DNA from: Bimastos eiseni
Lineage: Eukaryota; Annelida; Clitellata; Crassiclitellata; Lumbricidae
Assembly (NCBI GenBank): GCA_959347315.1
Contig: OY365806.1
Location: forward strand, 31,684,818 to 31,748,817
Direction: 5' to 3'
Length of the DNA: 64,000 nt
Below, in pieces: positions 44,440-57,469 of the stretch. The notes beneath the pieces are model-generated. The model made no database searches, was not told where the DNA came from, and saw only the letters and a program-made list of their open reading frames with translations. The stretch's first letter is position 1, and each line of letters begins with the position of its first letter. The position numbers and the translations under genes are program-made.

Positions 44440-45880
44440 TAAGCAGGAATCAAAGAATCTGGGATTGCTATTGAACCGCAGCAAATGCGAAATCGCGTGT
44501 CACAACACCCAGATGCCGAACAATGACCCTGCGTTCCAAAAGTTCACGAGCATAGCCCTCGAGGACATGACCTTGTTGGGTGCACCTCTGATTTCAGGTC
44601 CAGCTGTGAACATGGTCGTTAATTCAAATGCCAATGACCTTGAGAGGGCAATCGGAAGATTGTCCTTGCTTTATACACATGACGCTCTGGTACTGCTGAG
44701 AAACAGTCTAAGTGAACCGAAGCTCTTGTACAGTCTGCGCACAGCCGTCTGCTCTGATTGCCCGGGCTTGGCTCGGTTTGATCAACTGCTGAGAGAAGGA
44801 CTGTCAACCATTTTAAATGTGGACCTTGACAATGACCGCTGGCTCCAAGCTTCTTTGCCGGTGAGAGATGGTGGTCTGGGAGTTCATTGTGCATCTACGC
44901 TGGCACTTTCTGCCTTTCTGGCTTCTGCTGCTAGTACAAGCGAACTCCAGGCATGCATCCTACCAACAGAGTCTGCTGAGGAACCATATGAACTTGCGAG
45001 TTCAGCACTCAACGCTTGGAAGACCCTGACAGATGCAGAACCACCAACAGGAGCAGCGAGTCATCGCCAGAAAGAATGGGACCTCCGATTCACAGACAAG
45101 GCATGGAAAGGTCTGCTGGATTCCAATAACAATCCATGCGACCGTGCTCGCCTGCTGGCCTCACGAGCACCTCATTCTGGAGACTGGATGCTAGCGCCCC
45201 CTGTGACTGCCCTAGGCCTGCGGCTCTCAAACGAGGATGTACGACTGGCAGCCGGGTTGAGGCTAGGAACGACGCTCTGCGAGCCACAATTGTGTCACCA
45301 ATGTCAAAAGAGCGTCGACGCAAAAGGGCTCCATGGACTAATTTGTAGAAGAGGCAGCGGAAAACATCAACGACATAGCATGTTGAACGATGTCATCTGG
45401 AGAGCTCTTGGCAGGGCGAAGATTCCAGCGCAAAAGGAACCTCTCGGCTTGGTAAGAGAAGATGGAAAGCGACCGGACGGCGTCACGCTCATTCCTTGGA
45501 CACGTGGTCGATGTCTGGCATGGGATGTGACAGTGCCCGACACCTACGCCAAGTCAAATCTTGTCGACACATCTATCAGAGCTGGCGAAGCAGCCGAACG
45601 CGCAGCTTAGACGAAGAGGGCCAAGTATTCCACCATAACCAACACCCACGACTTCGTAGCCCTCTCCTTGGAATCCGGCGGCGCTTGGAGCAGTGAAGGA
45701 CTGCAGTTCATTTCAGAGTTGGGTAGTCGAACGAGTGCTGCAACCCACGATCCAATGGAGACGTCATTTCTGTTCCAACGTATCTCAGTTGTTCTTCAGC
45801 GTGGGAACGCAGCCTGCCTCTTCGGGACATTGCCAACACTCACTTAGCTCATCATGGGCGATAACAGCATAATGTGAAAC

Positions 45881-45885
<5 letters not shown>
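44440..45885 (+). pseudogene. Non-LTR retrotransposon ORF C-terminus with zinc-finger-like and RPD...D motifs
   Basis: From about 44444 an open frame continues to a TAG at 45608, then stays open in the same frame to a TAG at about 45846, so one nonsense change separates two parts of one protein. Motifs in order: RSKCEIACH, YTHDALVLLRNSLSEPKLLY, LPVRDGGLGVHCASTLALSA, CHQCQKSVDAKGLHGLIC (Cys/His-rich), KHQRHSMLNDVI, KRPDGVTLIPWTRGR and LAWDVTVPDT. RPD followed by D about 15 residues later resembles the C-terminal restriction-like endonuclease of R2/NeSL-type non-LTR elements, but this is inference. The reverse transcriptase part is absent, consistent with 5' truncation on insertion. The apparent start at 44288 through poly-Asn is an artefact. 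Confidence 0.7.

Positions 45886-45944
<59 letters not shown>
45884..45944. repeat. (TAA)n linking duplicated LINE ends
   Basis: About 19 TAA/TAATAA units follow the LINE 3' end CATAATGTGAAACATATA and precede a second copy of that end. Confidence 0.95.
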
Positions 45945-46132
45945 GTGAAGGACTGCAGTTCATCTCAGAGTTGGGTAGTCGAACGAGTGCTGCAACCCAC
46001 GATCCAATGGAGACGTCATTTCTGTTCCAACGTATCTCAGTTGTTCTTCAGCGTGGGAACGCAGCCTGCCTCTTCGGGACATTGCCAACACTCACTTAGC
46101 TCATCATGGGCGATAACAGCATAATGTGAAAC

Positions 46133-46140
<8 letters not shown>
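45945..46140 (+). repeat. Tandem second copy of LINE 3' end
   Basis: Begins AGTGAAGGACTGCAGTTCAT and repeats 45692-45885 almost identically, with one C/T difference noted near the start (CATCTCAG versus CATTTCAG). It ends in another TAA array. This is the last ~150 coding bases plus the 3' UTR. Confidence 0.92.
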
Positions 46141-46192
<52 letters not shown>

Positions 46193-46342
46193 TAATAATA
46201 ATAATTAATAATAATAATTAATAATAATAATTAATAATAATAATTAATAATAATAATTAATAATAATAATAATAATAAAAATAATAATAAAAATAATAAT
46301 AATAATAATAACAATAACAATAACAATAATAATAATAATAAC

Positions 46343-46386
<44 letters not shown>

Positions 46387-46423
46387 TAACAATAACAATA
46401 ACAATAATAATAATAATAATAAC

Positions 46424-46467
<44 letters not shown>
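46136..46467. repeat. Long (TAA)n/(TAAT)n/(CAA) array
   Basis: About 330 bases of TAA with interspersed AATTAATAAT and AACAAT variants. The minus strand reads poly-Leu, which is not a protein. Confidence 0.95.
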
Positions 46468-46468
<1 letters not shown>

Positions 46469-46500
46469 GTTTACTTACTGTCCTTTAAGCCTAAGCTAAT

Positions 46501-46711
46501 TATAATAATAATAATTCCGTTTATTGCTCAAACTAACAACAACGCAGTATAATTACAGAGACAGTAAGGGCGAATGATGCTGACAGCTACGTAGAGCGGC
46601 CGATACGCTATGCGTGTAAATTTAATTTAATCAACACCACCGGTACGGGTTTCGAACCCGGTTCCTCAGCTCCGCGCCCCAGTGTGTCATCCATTACTCT
46701 ACGGTAAACGC
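46501..46711 (-). mobile_element. tRNA-derived SINE, family 1, copy 2
   Basis: The minus-strand head reads TACCGTAGAGTAATGGATGA, CACACTGGGGCGCGGAGCTG and GGGTTCGAAACCCG, the last a clean B box. A ~140-bp body follows and the 3' end AATAAACGGAATTATTATTA. The same head and tail occur at 63524-63776. Confidence 0.8.
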
Positions 46712-46719
46712 CATTACAT

Positions 46720-47995
46720 TTGTTTTAGCTATTTTTAGCTCAGGCTTCTTAAAACGCTAAGTCACTTTAACACGAAACTAACTGCAAATGTACCAACAGT
46801 AATTTTGCTTAAACGATATAATATTATATAACATAGCTGATCTACTTCATTCTATTACCCACATCCCATGCCGTGTTATAGTGGCCAGACGACGGCCGAC
46901 GAGCTGGCGTTTCAAAAAGCGTGCACGACTATTTGAGTTTAAAAAAAGATTTTGCTGATGGAATGGCTTTTACTGGCAAGTGACCTACTACAGCAGACGC
47001 CTTCATCATGAGAAGTGCTAGGCGAGTGAAGAAATAGTGAAGCAAATAAATGTAAAATGAAATGCATGGATACCCAAGTTATCAGTATTGACCCTCATTC
47101 ATTTAGTGTGTATAGATATGATTTGATACTTTAAAGAATAATTATATTGTTCTAACTGAAAAAACTAGAAGAAGAAAATTGGACTTTAGAGGATCCAAAA
47201 AAGCAATTTAATAACACAGCTTTTTAAAACCGAATTCTAGGGGGCCTAGTCATGCCAGTCATCGTAAAAACAACTATCAATCCATCTAGGTGCGGAACTC
47301 GACTTACAATGTTGAACGAAGGAAGCACTTCAGTAAATTGTAATCGCCACTTAGGCTACAGTGTAAATTCCAAACAGCTTGTTTATTTTGGATTTATGTA
47401 ACTCAGTTTCGTTAGATTCTTGGATCTGCGGATAACGAATCTCGTTGGCTCTATATAGTATGCAATTATGGCAGTATATCATCATCATCAGCAGCAGCAA
47501 TGTCGTCATCAACAGTTCCTGACCACTGCCATTTGGCGGCAATGGTTACGAACAAATGATCTCCATTGCCTTAAGTAGGCCTAATTAGTCAAATCCATTG
47601 TTCCTCTCTATAATTAATTAATTCTGTAATTTAATCGTCTCGTGCATAATATGTGACCAGCGACATAATATTACTACGTACGCAGCGAGGAGGAGGGGGT
47701 TTCGAAATTCGGTTGTTTTGCGTACAGGTGCGTACAGGTGCGTATGGCGGGGCGAGGGGGTCCCGAAAATGTGGACGCACACAACAATATAACTGTATAA
47801 TTTTGACGTACACAATAACGGAATATTAAAATCAGAATTGTAGTCACGCAATGAGAGGGGTAGAAAATGTGAAAGGGGACAAACGTATAACGTGTCCCTC
47901 TCTGTAAGAGGTGGGGAACTTGTCCCCCTCGACCCCCGGGATCGCCGCTTCTGCACGGACTATAATTTTCTGCTTAATCAATTTCATGTGGCATA
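46720..47995. other. Intergenic, G-rich patches
   Basis: No gene recognised. At 47690-47760 and 47905-47965 G/C runs such as GACCCCCGGGATCGCCGC resemble hAT termini, but no pair or target duplication could be assigned. Confidence 0.4.
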
Positions 47996-47997
47996 AA

Positions 47998-50625
47998 CAG
48001 GCCCGTACCGAGCTATAATTGCGCCCTGTGCCTAGCATCAGTCTGTAGCCCAAACATTTTGAAAGTAGTGCATTTTATGGAATAATAAGTTATTCTATCC
48101 TGAAATTTGCACCCTTCCCACAATTCGTAGTCGTAATCGTATTCGTAATCTCAGCATTTCTACAGCGCCCACAAAAGCGAAGTCGTGGGAACCAGCTTAT
48201 TTACAGGCGCTTAATCAAAACAGAATCGATAGGCAGAGGGTCAAATCCGGAGAGTCAGGCAGGCAGACAGGTAGACGGCTAAGGAGATGGTGTTTGGAGT
48301 TGAAAACGGCGATGGAGATAGGAGGAAGACGAGAAATCCGGATAGGATTTGCGAAAGAGCAGTGCTTTGAGTTGTGAGTGAAAGACCTTTGTAAAGATAG
48401 CAAGAGGTGAGGTGTTTGTGAGTTCGTAGGACGGATCGGATATTTGTCGTAATGCTGGAGGGAGTTTGTTTCAAGGAGGCGGGACAGCAATGGCTATGGA
48501 GCGATTTGCAAATTTGAGTGATGATGTGACGGGAGGGCGAAGTAGTGTGAGGGTGGAAGAGGAATAGGTTGAACGATGTGGCTGAATCGTGAACAACTGA
48601 TGGAGATATGTGGGCTGTGAGGATCGCAGTGTGTTGTAGGTGAGTAAAATGACCTTATATTCGATCCGTTCAGGTATTTTAAGCCAGTGGAGTGCTTAGA
48701 GGGCAAGAGTGATTTGGTGATGCTTTGGAGTCTTGGTGACAGCACGGGCGAGAGCATTCTGAATGGCTTGGATGCGGTTTAACTGGGTGGTGTCTATGTT
48801 GAGGAAAATGGAATTACAGTAATACAATTTAGCGTGAACAATTGATATGGCGATTGTGGATGCAGTTTTGGAGTCAAGCATAGGACGGATTCTACGAAGA
48901 TCACGGATGTGCATGAAGCAAGAGCGAGAGAGATTGGTGATGTGATCAGCGCAGCTAAGGTTTTGGTCAAAGATTATGCCTAGGTTGCAGACAGGAAAAT
49001 TTACAGTGGATGTGTAGGTGGATGCAGAATCAAGGTTGAGTGAAATAGAGGGCTCAGGAATTTTCTTCAGTTGCTCACGTAGGCCAATCAGAATGAATTC
49101 GGTTTTGGATGGGTTCAGGTAGAGGAGATTTGCGGTCATCCAGGATGAGATTTGCGTGACGACATGGAGAAGATTATCAATGGAGCTGGAGAAGCTGGCT
49201 GGAGAGAAAGACATGAATAACTGGAGCCGTCAGATGATGGTCAACCGAGGATACGTTAATGAGTGAACTGAGGGGGTAGTATAGAGGACGAACAAGAGGG
49301 GCCCAAGAACATTGAGGAACACCACAGGTGAGTGGGCATGATTGAGATGAAGTACTCGAGGTTTTTACTGGGAAAGAGCGGGAAGAGAGATAGGAGCTGA
49401 TCCAGAGTAGAGCAGTATCAGAAAAGCCGAACCAGGTAGACAATCTCTGGAGCAATGTATTGTGATCGATGGTATCAAAGGCTGCAGAGATATCAAGGAG
49501 GCAGAGACAGGAGACTTGTTGGTGAGAAATGGCAGAAACGAGTTTATTGTAGAGGGAGATGAGGAGGGTTTCTGTTGAATGCCGCTTGGTAAAGCCAGAC
49601 TGGTGTGGATTTAGGAGCGAGTTGGAAGTTAGGTAGTAATTTATCCGGTACAAGACAATGCGTTCGAGTAATTTAGAAATGAATGACAGGTTGGAGACAG
49701 GTCGATAGTTTGAAAGGATGTCTTTGTCGAGCGATGGTTTGGAGGAGTTGAGGAGTGGAGTGACTAAACAATGTTTGAAGAGTTGTGGAAAGTTAGTAGA
49801 GAGTAGTAGATAGAGAGAGGTTGGTTATTTTGGTAATGACAAGAGCAAGGATGGATGCGCAGTCTTTCAGTAAGGAGGTGGGTATAGGGTCGAGTTCGCA
49901 CTGCTTGTTAGGAAGAGATTGAAGCATATTGAATATTTATGTCTCTTATGTTGGTTCGAAGGTGGATAATGATGGTGGAAGTAGGGAAGGAGGAGAGTCG
50001 TGAATAAAGGAGGGAACTTCTGGAAGTGGATCGATTATGGTTTTGGAAATGACAAATGAGTGATTGAAGAGAGAAACGGAGTGTAGTAATTTTTCCAGAG
50101 GAGAAACAACAGAATGAGTCAGCTATAGAAGAAGATGGAAGCGAACTTGGAAGTGGGCTGGAGGAGTTCCGATGATGGAGTTGATTTACAGTTTTCCAAA
50201 GAAGGCGAGGATTAGAGGATCGGGATTGGACCAACGAGGAATAGAATCTTGTTTTAGCCTTAGCCAGAAGGTCGTGGTATTTATTTGTAGCCGATTTTAA
50301 GGCAGAGAGCACTTGTGGATCACGGGTTCGTTTGTAGGTGCGCACGAGACGTCGACGGAAAGATTTGAAAGCCTGGAGATACGAATTATACCACGGGTTG
50401 CTAGCGTGACATTCGGTTTTGTTGATGATTATAGGAGTGTATTTGTCAAGGAGCGTGGAGAGAGTGGTATTGTAGGAAGACAGAAGATCATCAAGGGAGA
50501 GTGGAGGATTTAGAATGAGGTCTGAACGGAGAGATCTTGCGTGAAGGCTTCAATGTCTATGGAACTGATGCGGCATTTGCGCCCTGGGCCACGGCCCCGC
50601 TGGCCCCTCCCTCGGTACGGCTCTG
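47998..50625. mobile_element. hAT-like inverted ends enclosing a LINE
   Basis: The left end reads CAGGCCCGTACCGAG then GCGCCC and GCATCAGT. The right end read inward from 50625 reads CAGAGCCGTACCGAG, then GGGCGC and GCATCAGT. The shared order of blocks supports imperfect terminal inverted repeats of about 45-60 bp. A LINE occupies most of the interior. No clear 8-bp target duplication was seen (GGCATAAA versus GTGACACG), so the pairing is tentative. Confidence 0.5.
48150..50555 (-). pseudogene. CR1/L2-like LINE, second family, ORF2 fragment
   Basis: Minus-strand blocks in order: YNTTLSTLLDKYTPIIINKT, NPWYNSYLQAFKSFRRRLVR, NPRLLWKTVNQL, LLNPHQSGFTKRHSTETLL, CLLDISAAFDTIDHNTLLQR, CGVPQCSWAPLVRPLYYPLS (degraded GVPQGSVLGPLLF), SSWMTANLLYLNPSKTEFIL, LGIIFDQNLSCADHITNLSR, AISIVHAKLYYCNS and LHWLKIPERIEYK. 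Several frameshifts, and the catalytic FADD block is not preserved in frame, so it is inactive. The 3' terminal TCTACAGCGCCCACAAAAGC also occurs alone at 33838. Confidence 0.82.
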
Positions 50626-50629
50626 GTGA

Positions 50630-52980
50630 CACGCGCAATAGGAGAGGCCGGGCAGAGGAGAATGGTCGGGGAGCAGGACACCTAGGCTTAATTATTAAGA
50701 CAGCTGAGATAATACATTTCCACAGTATGCAATGTCATTTGAACCTACGTACATGTACAAGGCAAAGAAAAGGAGAAGAATTGTAGTCCAGAGTGGGAAG
50801 GAAAAGACTAAAAGTCTATGTGACCCTGAGAATGAGCAAGTTCATCGCGAGACATTATATGCCATCCCTGTATCACCAATTCCATTGTACAGAGGACTAA
50901 AATACTGTTAAATAAATAGCATGATAAATAATGTGCTGTATTGTCTGGCTGGCCGGATCGTCTTTAAAATCATTAAGCAGTGTTATCTCACGCTCTGGAA
51001 GGTGTCATGGTAAGTATATGCCTTTAAAACTAAACAAGACAACAGCCATCATGCAGTATAGTATAGATATTGGTTCATAATAATTACAGTGTTCCAAACC
51101 AAACGATCGAGAGAGAAGAGACAGACAGACAGACAGACAGATTGATGGAAGGAGATTGAGTGAAGGGAGAGAAGGAAGGATGGAGGAAGGGAGAGAGGGA
51201 GAGACAGATGTGTACAGCAAGAGTTATGATTTCACCGAGCGTGAAAATAAGTTCACAATATTAGGCCCATCGTCTGAAATTTATCAGTGGCCCTAACTTT
51301 AGTTCTTTTAGTAATTGTAATGGTAATTGTGAATTTACATAGCATAACGCAGCAAGGTCTAATGTGGGTCAAGAGACGCTTAGTCAGTGTTACAATCATT
51401 ACAAGTTAGCCTGGAATACTTAACAGTCCACTTTCCCTAGCTTCATCTTAGAAGTCGCGAATTACAAACACCAAGCCTTCGAACTTGTTCGGTAACATAC
51501 TTTAAAAAATGGAGCGCATTCAATGCGAGAGTGTCCAATAAGAGTAGGCCTAGGCCTACTGTCGTCCAAAACTCCAAATCATTCGATAAGGCTGGAATTC
51601 TTGCACTGAAGAATGTATGCCCTAGGCCTAAAAAATTAGTCATTTCGGCTTCTTAATTATTATTTATGCCCTCGTCCTCGAGTTGCCTAGGGTTAAGATC
51701 ATGCCATTAGTCTTCTGCAGGGAATGATTAGATTTGAGTGAGGCTAACTTGGCAACAATAGCTTCAATTGTTTGGCATGCTGGCAACTTGTATTATAATC
51801 CCAGAAGGACAGTGCATGTACAACTTATTATATCACGAAGTGTAGTTCCATGCATTGTTTAGGAAGTAGGAGAGAACCAATAAAGGACACAAGCCTCGCT
51901 TAATTAGGGTCGCCTATTATCTAAATCCCATGGTCACTTATCTGTCCGCTGCAAATAAAAGAAGCTAACCATCTTACTTACCAACTAAAAACATTTGCAT
52001 TTTCAAAACAGCTTACATGTTAGTAATTCATTGAGGCACTACTATAATTAACAAGCGTGATTGGTCTTTCAACCTTAGGCCTTCATGTAGCCAATACTCC
52101 ACAGCGTCTTAAATAGGAAGAATGTGGGTGGATTTCGAATACTAATTGGCACTGCATTGAATGCATTCTATTTTTAAAAGTATGTTACTGAACCAATGTT
52201 GTTCGAAGACTTTGTGTTTATAATTCTGAAACAAAAAGTTGAAGTAAGATTTGTAACTAAAGTCTGCCGTACTGGCAATTTAGCATGCTTTGTGTGTATC
52301 TGTGAATGATATGGCACCAGATTTTTTAGTGAAAGTTAGTAATAGTTAGAAGCTACATACAATTTTAAAAGTATTTTATACAGTAATATATTCGTGGTTG
52401 TCGTGTGAATATCTGGAACAACGAAACAGGAAGACCACTTAAGGAATGGACAGATGACACTGAAGAATGATATTGGTGTGTAACAAATTACAATTGGCCT
52501 GTTGCCAGTTGAAATGGCTTGAGGAAAGACGGGAACTAGGGAAGAGGGATGACAGGGCAGGATAGGCGATCAGATCATAGGATCATTGGAATTAAATTCT
52601 AGCCCCAGTATCCTTTACTAAAAGTCGGCGCCTATGGCCTTACCTATTTGTCGGCTGCTAACAGATATCTCTTGTTCAAACGACCGGCTGAATCTTCTTT
52701 GAAATCATTATTATAATTATATGCGATTAATTAGCGACCTACTTCTCAAGTAAAGGTGTTGATTATTTTGTTGAGTGACTTGAGTCCGTCGACTAACGAT
52801 CTATCGAGATATTAGGCCTTGGTTGAATCGCCTATTGGTTGCCATGTTAGATGAGTGGTTGTCTTCGTTTCAGTAGCCTACCATATTTTAAATGACTGCA
52901 CAGTTATAGAGGCTAGCAATTGAATTCGTAAGACAGAATCAACGGCTAATTCTATAATAAGCTAAATGTGGCCAATTTTC
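50630..52980. other. Intergenic stretch, no gene recognised
   Basis: Contains a short (ACAG)n run at 51119-51141 and a purine-rich GGAGGAAGG patch at 51145-51206. Small reading frames are unsupported. Confidence 0.45.
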
Positions 52981-53017
52981 AATAATGACGAACGAACTAA
53001 TTAGCATAGTCTATCTA

Positions 53018-53125
53018 TTATATATGTGTATGTATATATACATATATATACATATATATGTATATATATGTATATATATACATATATATGTATATATATG
53101 TATGTATGTATACATATACATGATA
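53018..53125. repeat. (TATA/TATG)n microsatellite
   Basis: Imperfect TATATATG and TATACATA units. The Tyr/Ile-rich frames are by-products. Confidence 0.9.
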
Positions 53126-53219
53126 AATTATATCTTCGCGCTTTTACTTTACGCCGTCTATCTTTTGACAAAGGGCAGGTTCAATCTGTAAGGCCTAATG
53201 AAAAACTAAACAGTCTCTG

Positions 53220-55492
53220 AGAGCGCTGTCTTACCGAGGGCGGAGGGGCGAGCCGCTTCGGGCCGTCGGGGCGGCGTTGGACAGGAGGGAAAATAGGAGA
53301 AAAGGAGAGAGGAAGGAGGAAAATGGAAAGAGAAAAGAAGAGAAAAGAAAAGAGAGACAATAAAATAAAGATTCCTTTACTGTCCTTCTTTGTAGGATCA
53401 TCGGTGTCATGGAACACACCTAGAGTTAATTGAGATTGAGATACGAAATTTGTAGCCGGACAAGACCAACAAACTTGGCGATTCTGTCAATAGAAAAACA
53501 CGTGGCTCAAACAATAAGTTTTGACGCTGTCAGCCAGGACTTTGCCGCACCCCATAATATTTTTAGATGGGTATACAGGACTGTGAGGACAGACTATATT
53601 CGTGCATATTGATATGATCCTCTAAATTTATCCTACATATATGAAATAAGATTTAGATATAAATGTTATTTAAATATTTTCTGATGTTAATAATGTAATT
53701 TTAAAATATTTTCTAAATTTCTATGCTGTAAGCCTAACCGTTATAGGTCTAAGAAATTTGCAATCACTAATGCTGAACAGAATAAAACAACATCCGTAAA
53801 TTTGACTAGACCCTAACATGTTTAATTTTTATTAACATATGAAAGATATTATTTTATTATCTTTTAGATTATGCTTATTATGTAATTTTCACATAAATAA
53901 GATATGATTTAGCCTTCTTTCTATTTTTTACATATAGTTACGTCGCCTACATTCTCTTTGTTATTCAAACTTCACCATGATAAGATCTTGACTCATTTTC
54001 CCAATTAACCCTTCCCGAACGTCAATGGGGCTTGGTGTTGTGAGGGAACGTATGATGCAGCTTGGAGCCGAAAGGTACTGATTAAAAGTGAATCGGAAAA
54101 CAATAAAACCCCTTCATTTAACCCCCATAGCAGACCCCTCCCCGTATTCTCATACTCTCACAGATTCCACTTATTGTGGTAATTGTAGGCCTGCTAAATA
54201 ATCTGAGGGCTAGTGGCGGCGCTGCATGGAATCAAAATACGCAATTGCGTAACAAGAGAAAGATAAAAGGTCAATTTAACGAAATTATGGTACATCTTTC
54301 AATATGTTTTGAATGAACATCGTGTGCGGAGCATGCGTATTGCCGCTATTGTGTACTAAATTTTCAATGTGAGTGTCGTCACTACTGAGGGCTGATCTCT
54401 GGGTTCTGCAATTGAGAATGCACGGTTCCCAAACTTCATCGTCCCTTTGCCATCTTTGTGATGGTTCTGCACATTGCTAGATGAATGTCAATTAATACAC
54501 AGTTTATACACACGCTTTAATACGTAGGGTCTACACTCTACAGTCAACATAATAATATAAGCTACGGTCGTCACAGCCGTACTTTTGTTTGCGACCGTCG
54601 ACACTTGAACGCAGTTGGAATTCGACTTATGTTTGTGCCTTCGTTCTGATGTCAGTCCTCCCGTATGACTGCCTCCGTGTTGTTTTCTATCCGTCTAAAT
54701 GTCATCCTGCATGACCACGTCTGACTTGACCACTTGTCCAATAAAGCAGACTTTTGTGCAAGGGCAATTAAGCGCGACACCAAATCATGATTTCTATGTG
54801 GACTTCTGTATACAGACTCATGTGAACATGAAATGCTCTGCCAAGTAATGTAGGCCTACACGAAAGCAAAGCGGCACTCAATGTGTTAGATACTCATGCT
54901 ATAAGCCTGTAATTTAAAAGTAGTGATGGATGGACGAAATGTCTGTCTTTCTGTTTGTTTGTCTGTCTGTCTGTGTGTTGTTGGCCTTGTTGCACATGCC
55001 AGAGGTAACTTTCTAGGTTTGAGCGCCTGTGACACCTATAGATACATGCGCTAAGTCTTTACTCTTTAGAATAAGTTATGAACTGACATGAAATAGAAAT
55101 GAAAATAGAAACGGAATAGAAGAGTAGATTTCTAGACTTGATTGACTGGATATATTTGAATATTGAACAGACTGTTAATTAATTTGTCTGTCAATTGATA
55201 TAACTGAATGTCGATTGAGATCGAAGGTTAATAGATTGTACTGAATTTTTAACTCTTAGGCCTATCTCTTTGAAGAGAAGCTTTGAACGTATAGGTCCAA
55301 GTGCTGAAGAGATAAGTTCAACAATACTCATTTCAATTTACCACTGATGAAGAGGAGCTCCCTGATTCGTCGGTATATGTATATATGGCTGCATGGGCAT
55401 GTGATGACCTCTATGACATGGGTGCATGTATTATGTATGAATGAGTGTGTGCATGCATTCACATTATCATTATCGTCATTATTGTCATCATT

Positions 55493-55523
<31 letters not shown>

Positions 55524-56294
55524 ATTTACTATAGAACATTTGTGACTTATATTCACCGAAACTTATGAGGTTACAATTTTAGATGAACCTCAGAATGCCA
55601 TTACCTCTCAGAAAGCACTGCTCGGTTACAGTATAAAACATAAGAAGGTTTTTAAAGACGGAAACAATTTAAATTAATAGGACTATTTTCTTGTCTTAAT
55701 TTTCTTAACTGCCTCAATCTTAGAAGCGTGATCACTCTGTTTACTATTCCAACTGAACGATAAAAAACGCAGTAAGATTACCTGATATAGTGGTAACACC
55801 AAAAGCAAGCTTTATTGGAGTCAAATTTTATATAACTGTATGGCAGTCATACAAGCCCCCCATCTGTCGTACTTCTACAGTTTACAGTCGCCAGCGGTAA
55901 TCAGTCATGCTTCCTGCTTGATGTTCCGCTCTTCACTGCTCCATCACCGCCATTCAACACTCTAACTCATTGTTACGGTGTTTTTTTTAAATTTTATTCA
56001 TTTGATCTACATACAAAACAGCCGTCCTTATAGTGGCGTTCTTGTCCACATGCCATTACTCGGAAGTCCTCGGCGTGCTATCAACTGATACCGTAGGAAG
56101 ACGAACGAACGAGCGAGCAAGGGCCGACCAGTCGAGAACGCTATGACTGCTTGAACTGACAGCAATTGCCACAGTCTTTGCCGTATTGTTGTCATCAAGG
56201 CGACATATTGACGAACTGCTGTTATCTGTGCTCTCTGCGCTCACGGAGCAAAGGACATCGACAGACTAGATAGTTGGGATGACGATGATGGTAG

Positions 56295-56328
<34 letters not shown>

Positions 56329-57175
56329 AATGATTATTATTATTATGACGATGATGATGAGTTTATCTCTGCCAGCTAATAGAGCAATCGTTCGGTGAAC
56401 GATACATTTGACCCTCGACACCCTCGAGTTACGGAAAAGTCATTTTGGACGAAATAGAGAGCCAGTCTTTCACATAACATCTGGAGGAAGTCATTCGTTT
56501 CAAATGTTAGTGACCTCATTTTCATGACTACAACCAATCTCGATCCTCGTACCCATCGTCTGATTTTTCTCACCGGCAACGTACGCATAGGCCTACGTCT
56601 CGTATCATCCTTTGCGCTGACGGGAAATTGAACCCCGCAGGCCTAACTGGTGTGCTAAATTATATTCTCTTAAAATGTTCCTTCGAAACATGGATTATTC
56701 TGCTACAGAAACCGGATTATATTTATAAATTAATACAGGCCCAGTTTTAGAGAGAAATTTTGTCGAGCAATTGATGTCGGACAATGTTACTTCGAGTTGC
56801 GGAACAGGTCTGCGTCGACTATGTTCAAGGAAGCGAAACAACAATTGTGCACTATGGTCGAAAGAACTACGTCTTGTCCAAACCTTGTTTTCATCCTCAA
56901 GGAATGCCAATAAGCTCGCGCAAACAGCGCAACTTTTCGGAACTAGTATTCTGAGTTTCAACAGTTATTCCTTAGCAGTTGTACGCTTCAGTTGAAATTC
57001 GGAGTAAATTCTAAAAGAATGGAAGAATAGTGCGTGGCATTGTGTCAGCAGCGAATAGTTATTGCGTTTTATCCGTGTATAATCGCTTAGGAGAAACTCT
57101 GTTTGAAATTTCGAAGGTTTGTAATCTGTGTCTAAGGTGAAAGATTGTACACCTAAAAACTGGTTACTGCAGAGG
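53220..57175. other. Intergenic, upstream of coronin
   Basis: 53225-53285 is GC-rich (CTTACCGAGGGCGGAGGGGC) and could be a transposon end. An (ATC)n tract lies at 55480-55522 and (GAT)n at 56280-56350. No exon was recognised; a coronin 5' UTR exon and promoter probably lie here or nearer 57400. Confidence 0.4.
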
Positions 57176-57182
57176 ATAATAA

Positions 57183-57261
57183 CGATGATGATGATGATGA
57201 CGATGATGATGATGACGTTGACGATGACTTAGTTTTCGCTATTAATAACGTACATCGTTGT

Positions 57262-57299
<38 letters not shown>

Positions 57300-57430
57300 A
57301 CGATGACGATGACGATGATGAAGATAAGTAGGCCTATGATGTTAGCGTTGACGATGACGGTGATATCGATGACTGCGAGGGTGATGACGCTGATAATGAC
57401 GAAGTTAACGACGACGATGATGACGACGAT
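57183..57430. repeat. Trinucleotide repeat cluster (GAT, GTT, GCT, GAC)
   Basis: Mixed GATGAT, GTTGTT, GCTGCT and GACGAT arrays sit directly before the first recognised coronin exon. Confidence 0.85.
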
Positions 57431-57469
57431 TGGCAATTATTAGAACAGCGTGCCCGCTCTGTGTTCCAG

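Noticed and set aside
44288..44450. Poly-Asn N-terminus of a 440-codon open frame
   Set aside because: It is a TAA microsatellite read in frame, joined by chance to a truncated LINE protein. There is no evidence of a real Asn-rich prion-like protein.
46231..46425. Poly-Leu protein
   Set aside because: Minus-strand reading of a TAA/TAAT array.
46640..46711. Possible genuine tRNA gene
   Set aside because: Clear A and B boxes, but the arms do not fold into a full cloverleaf by eye, and the head is joined to the same body and tail as the SINE copy at 63524.
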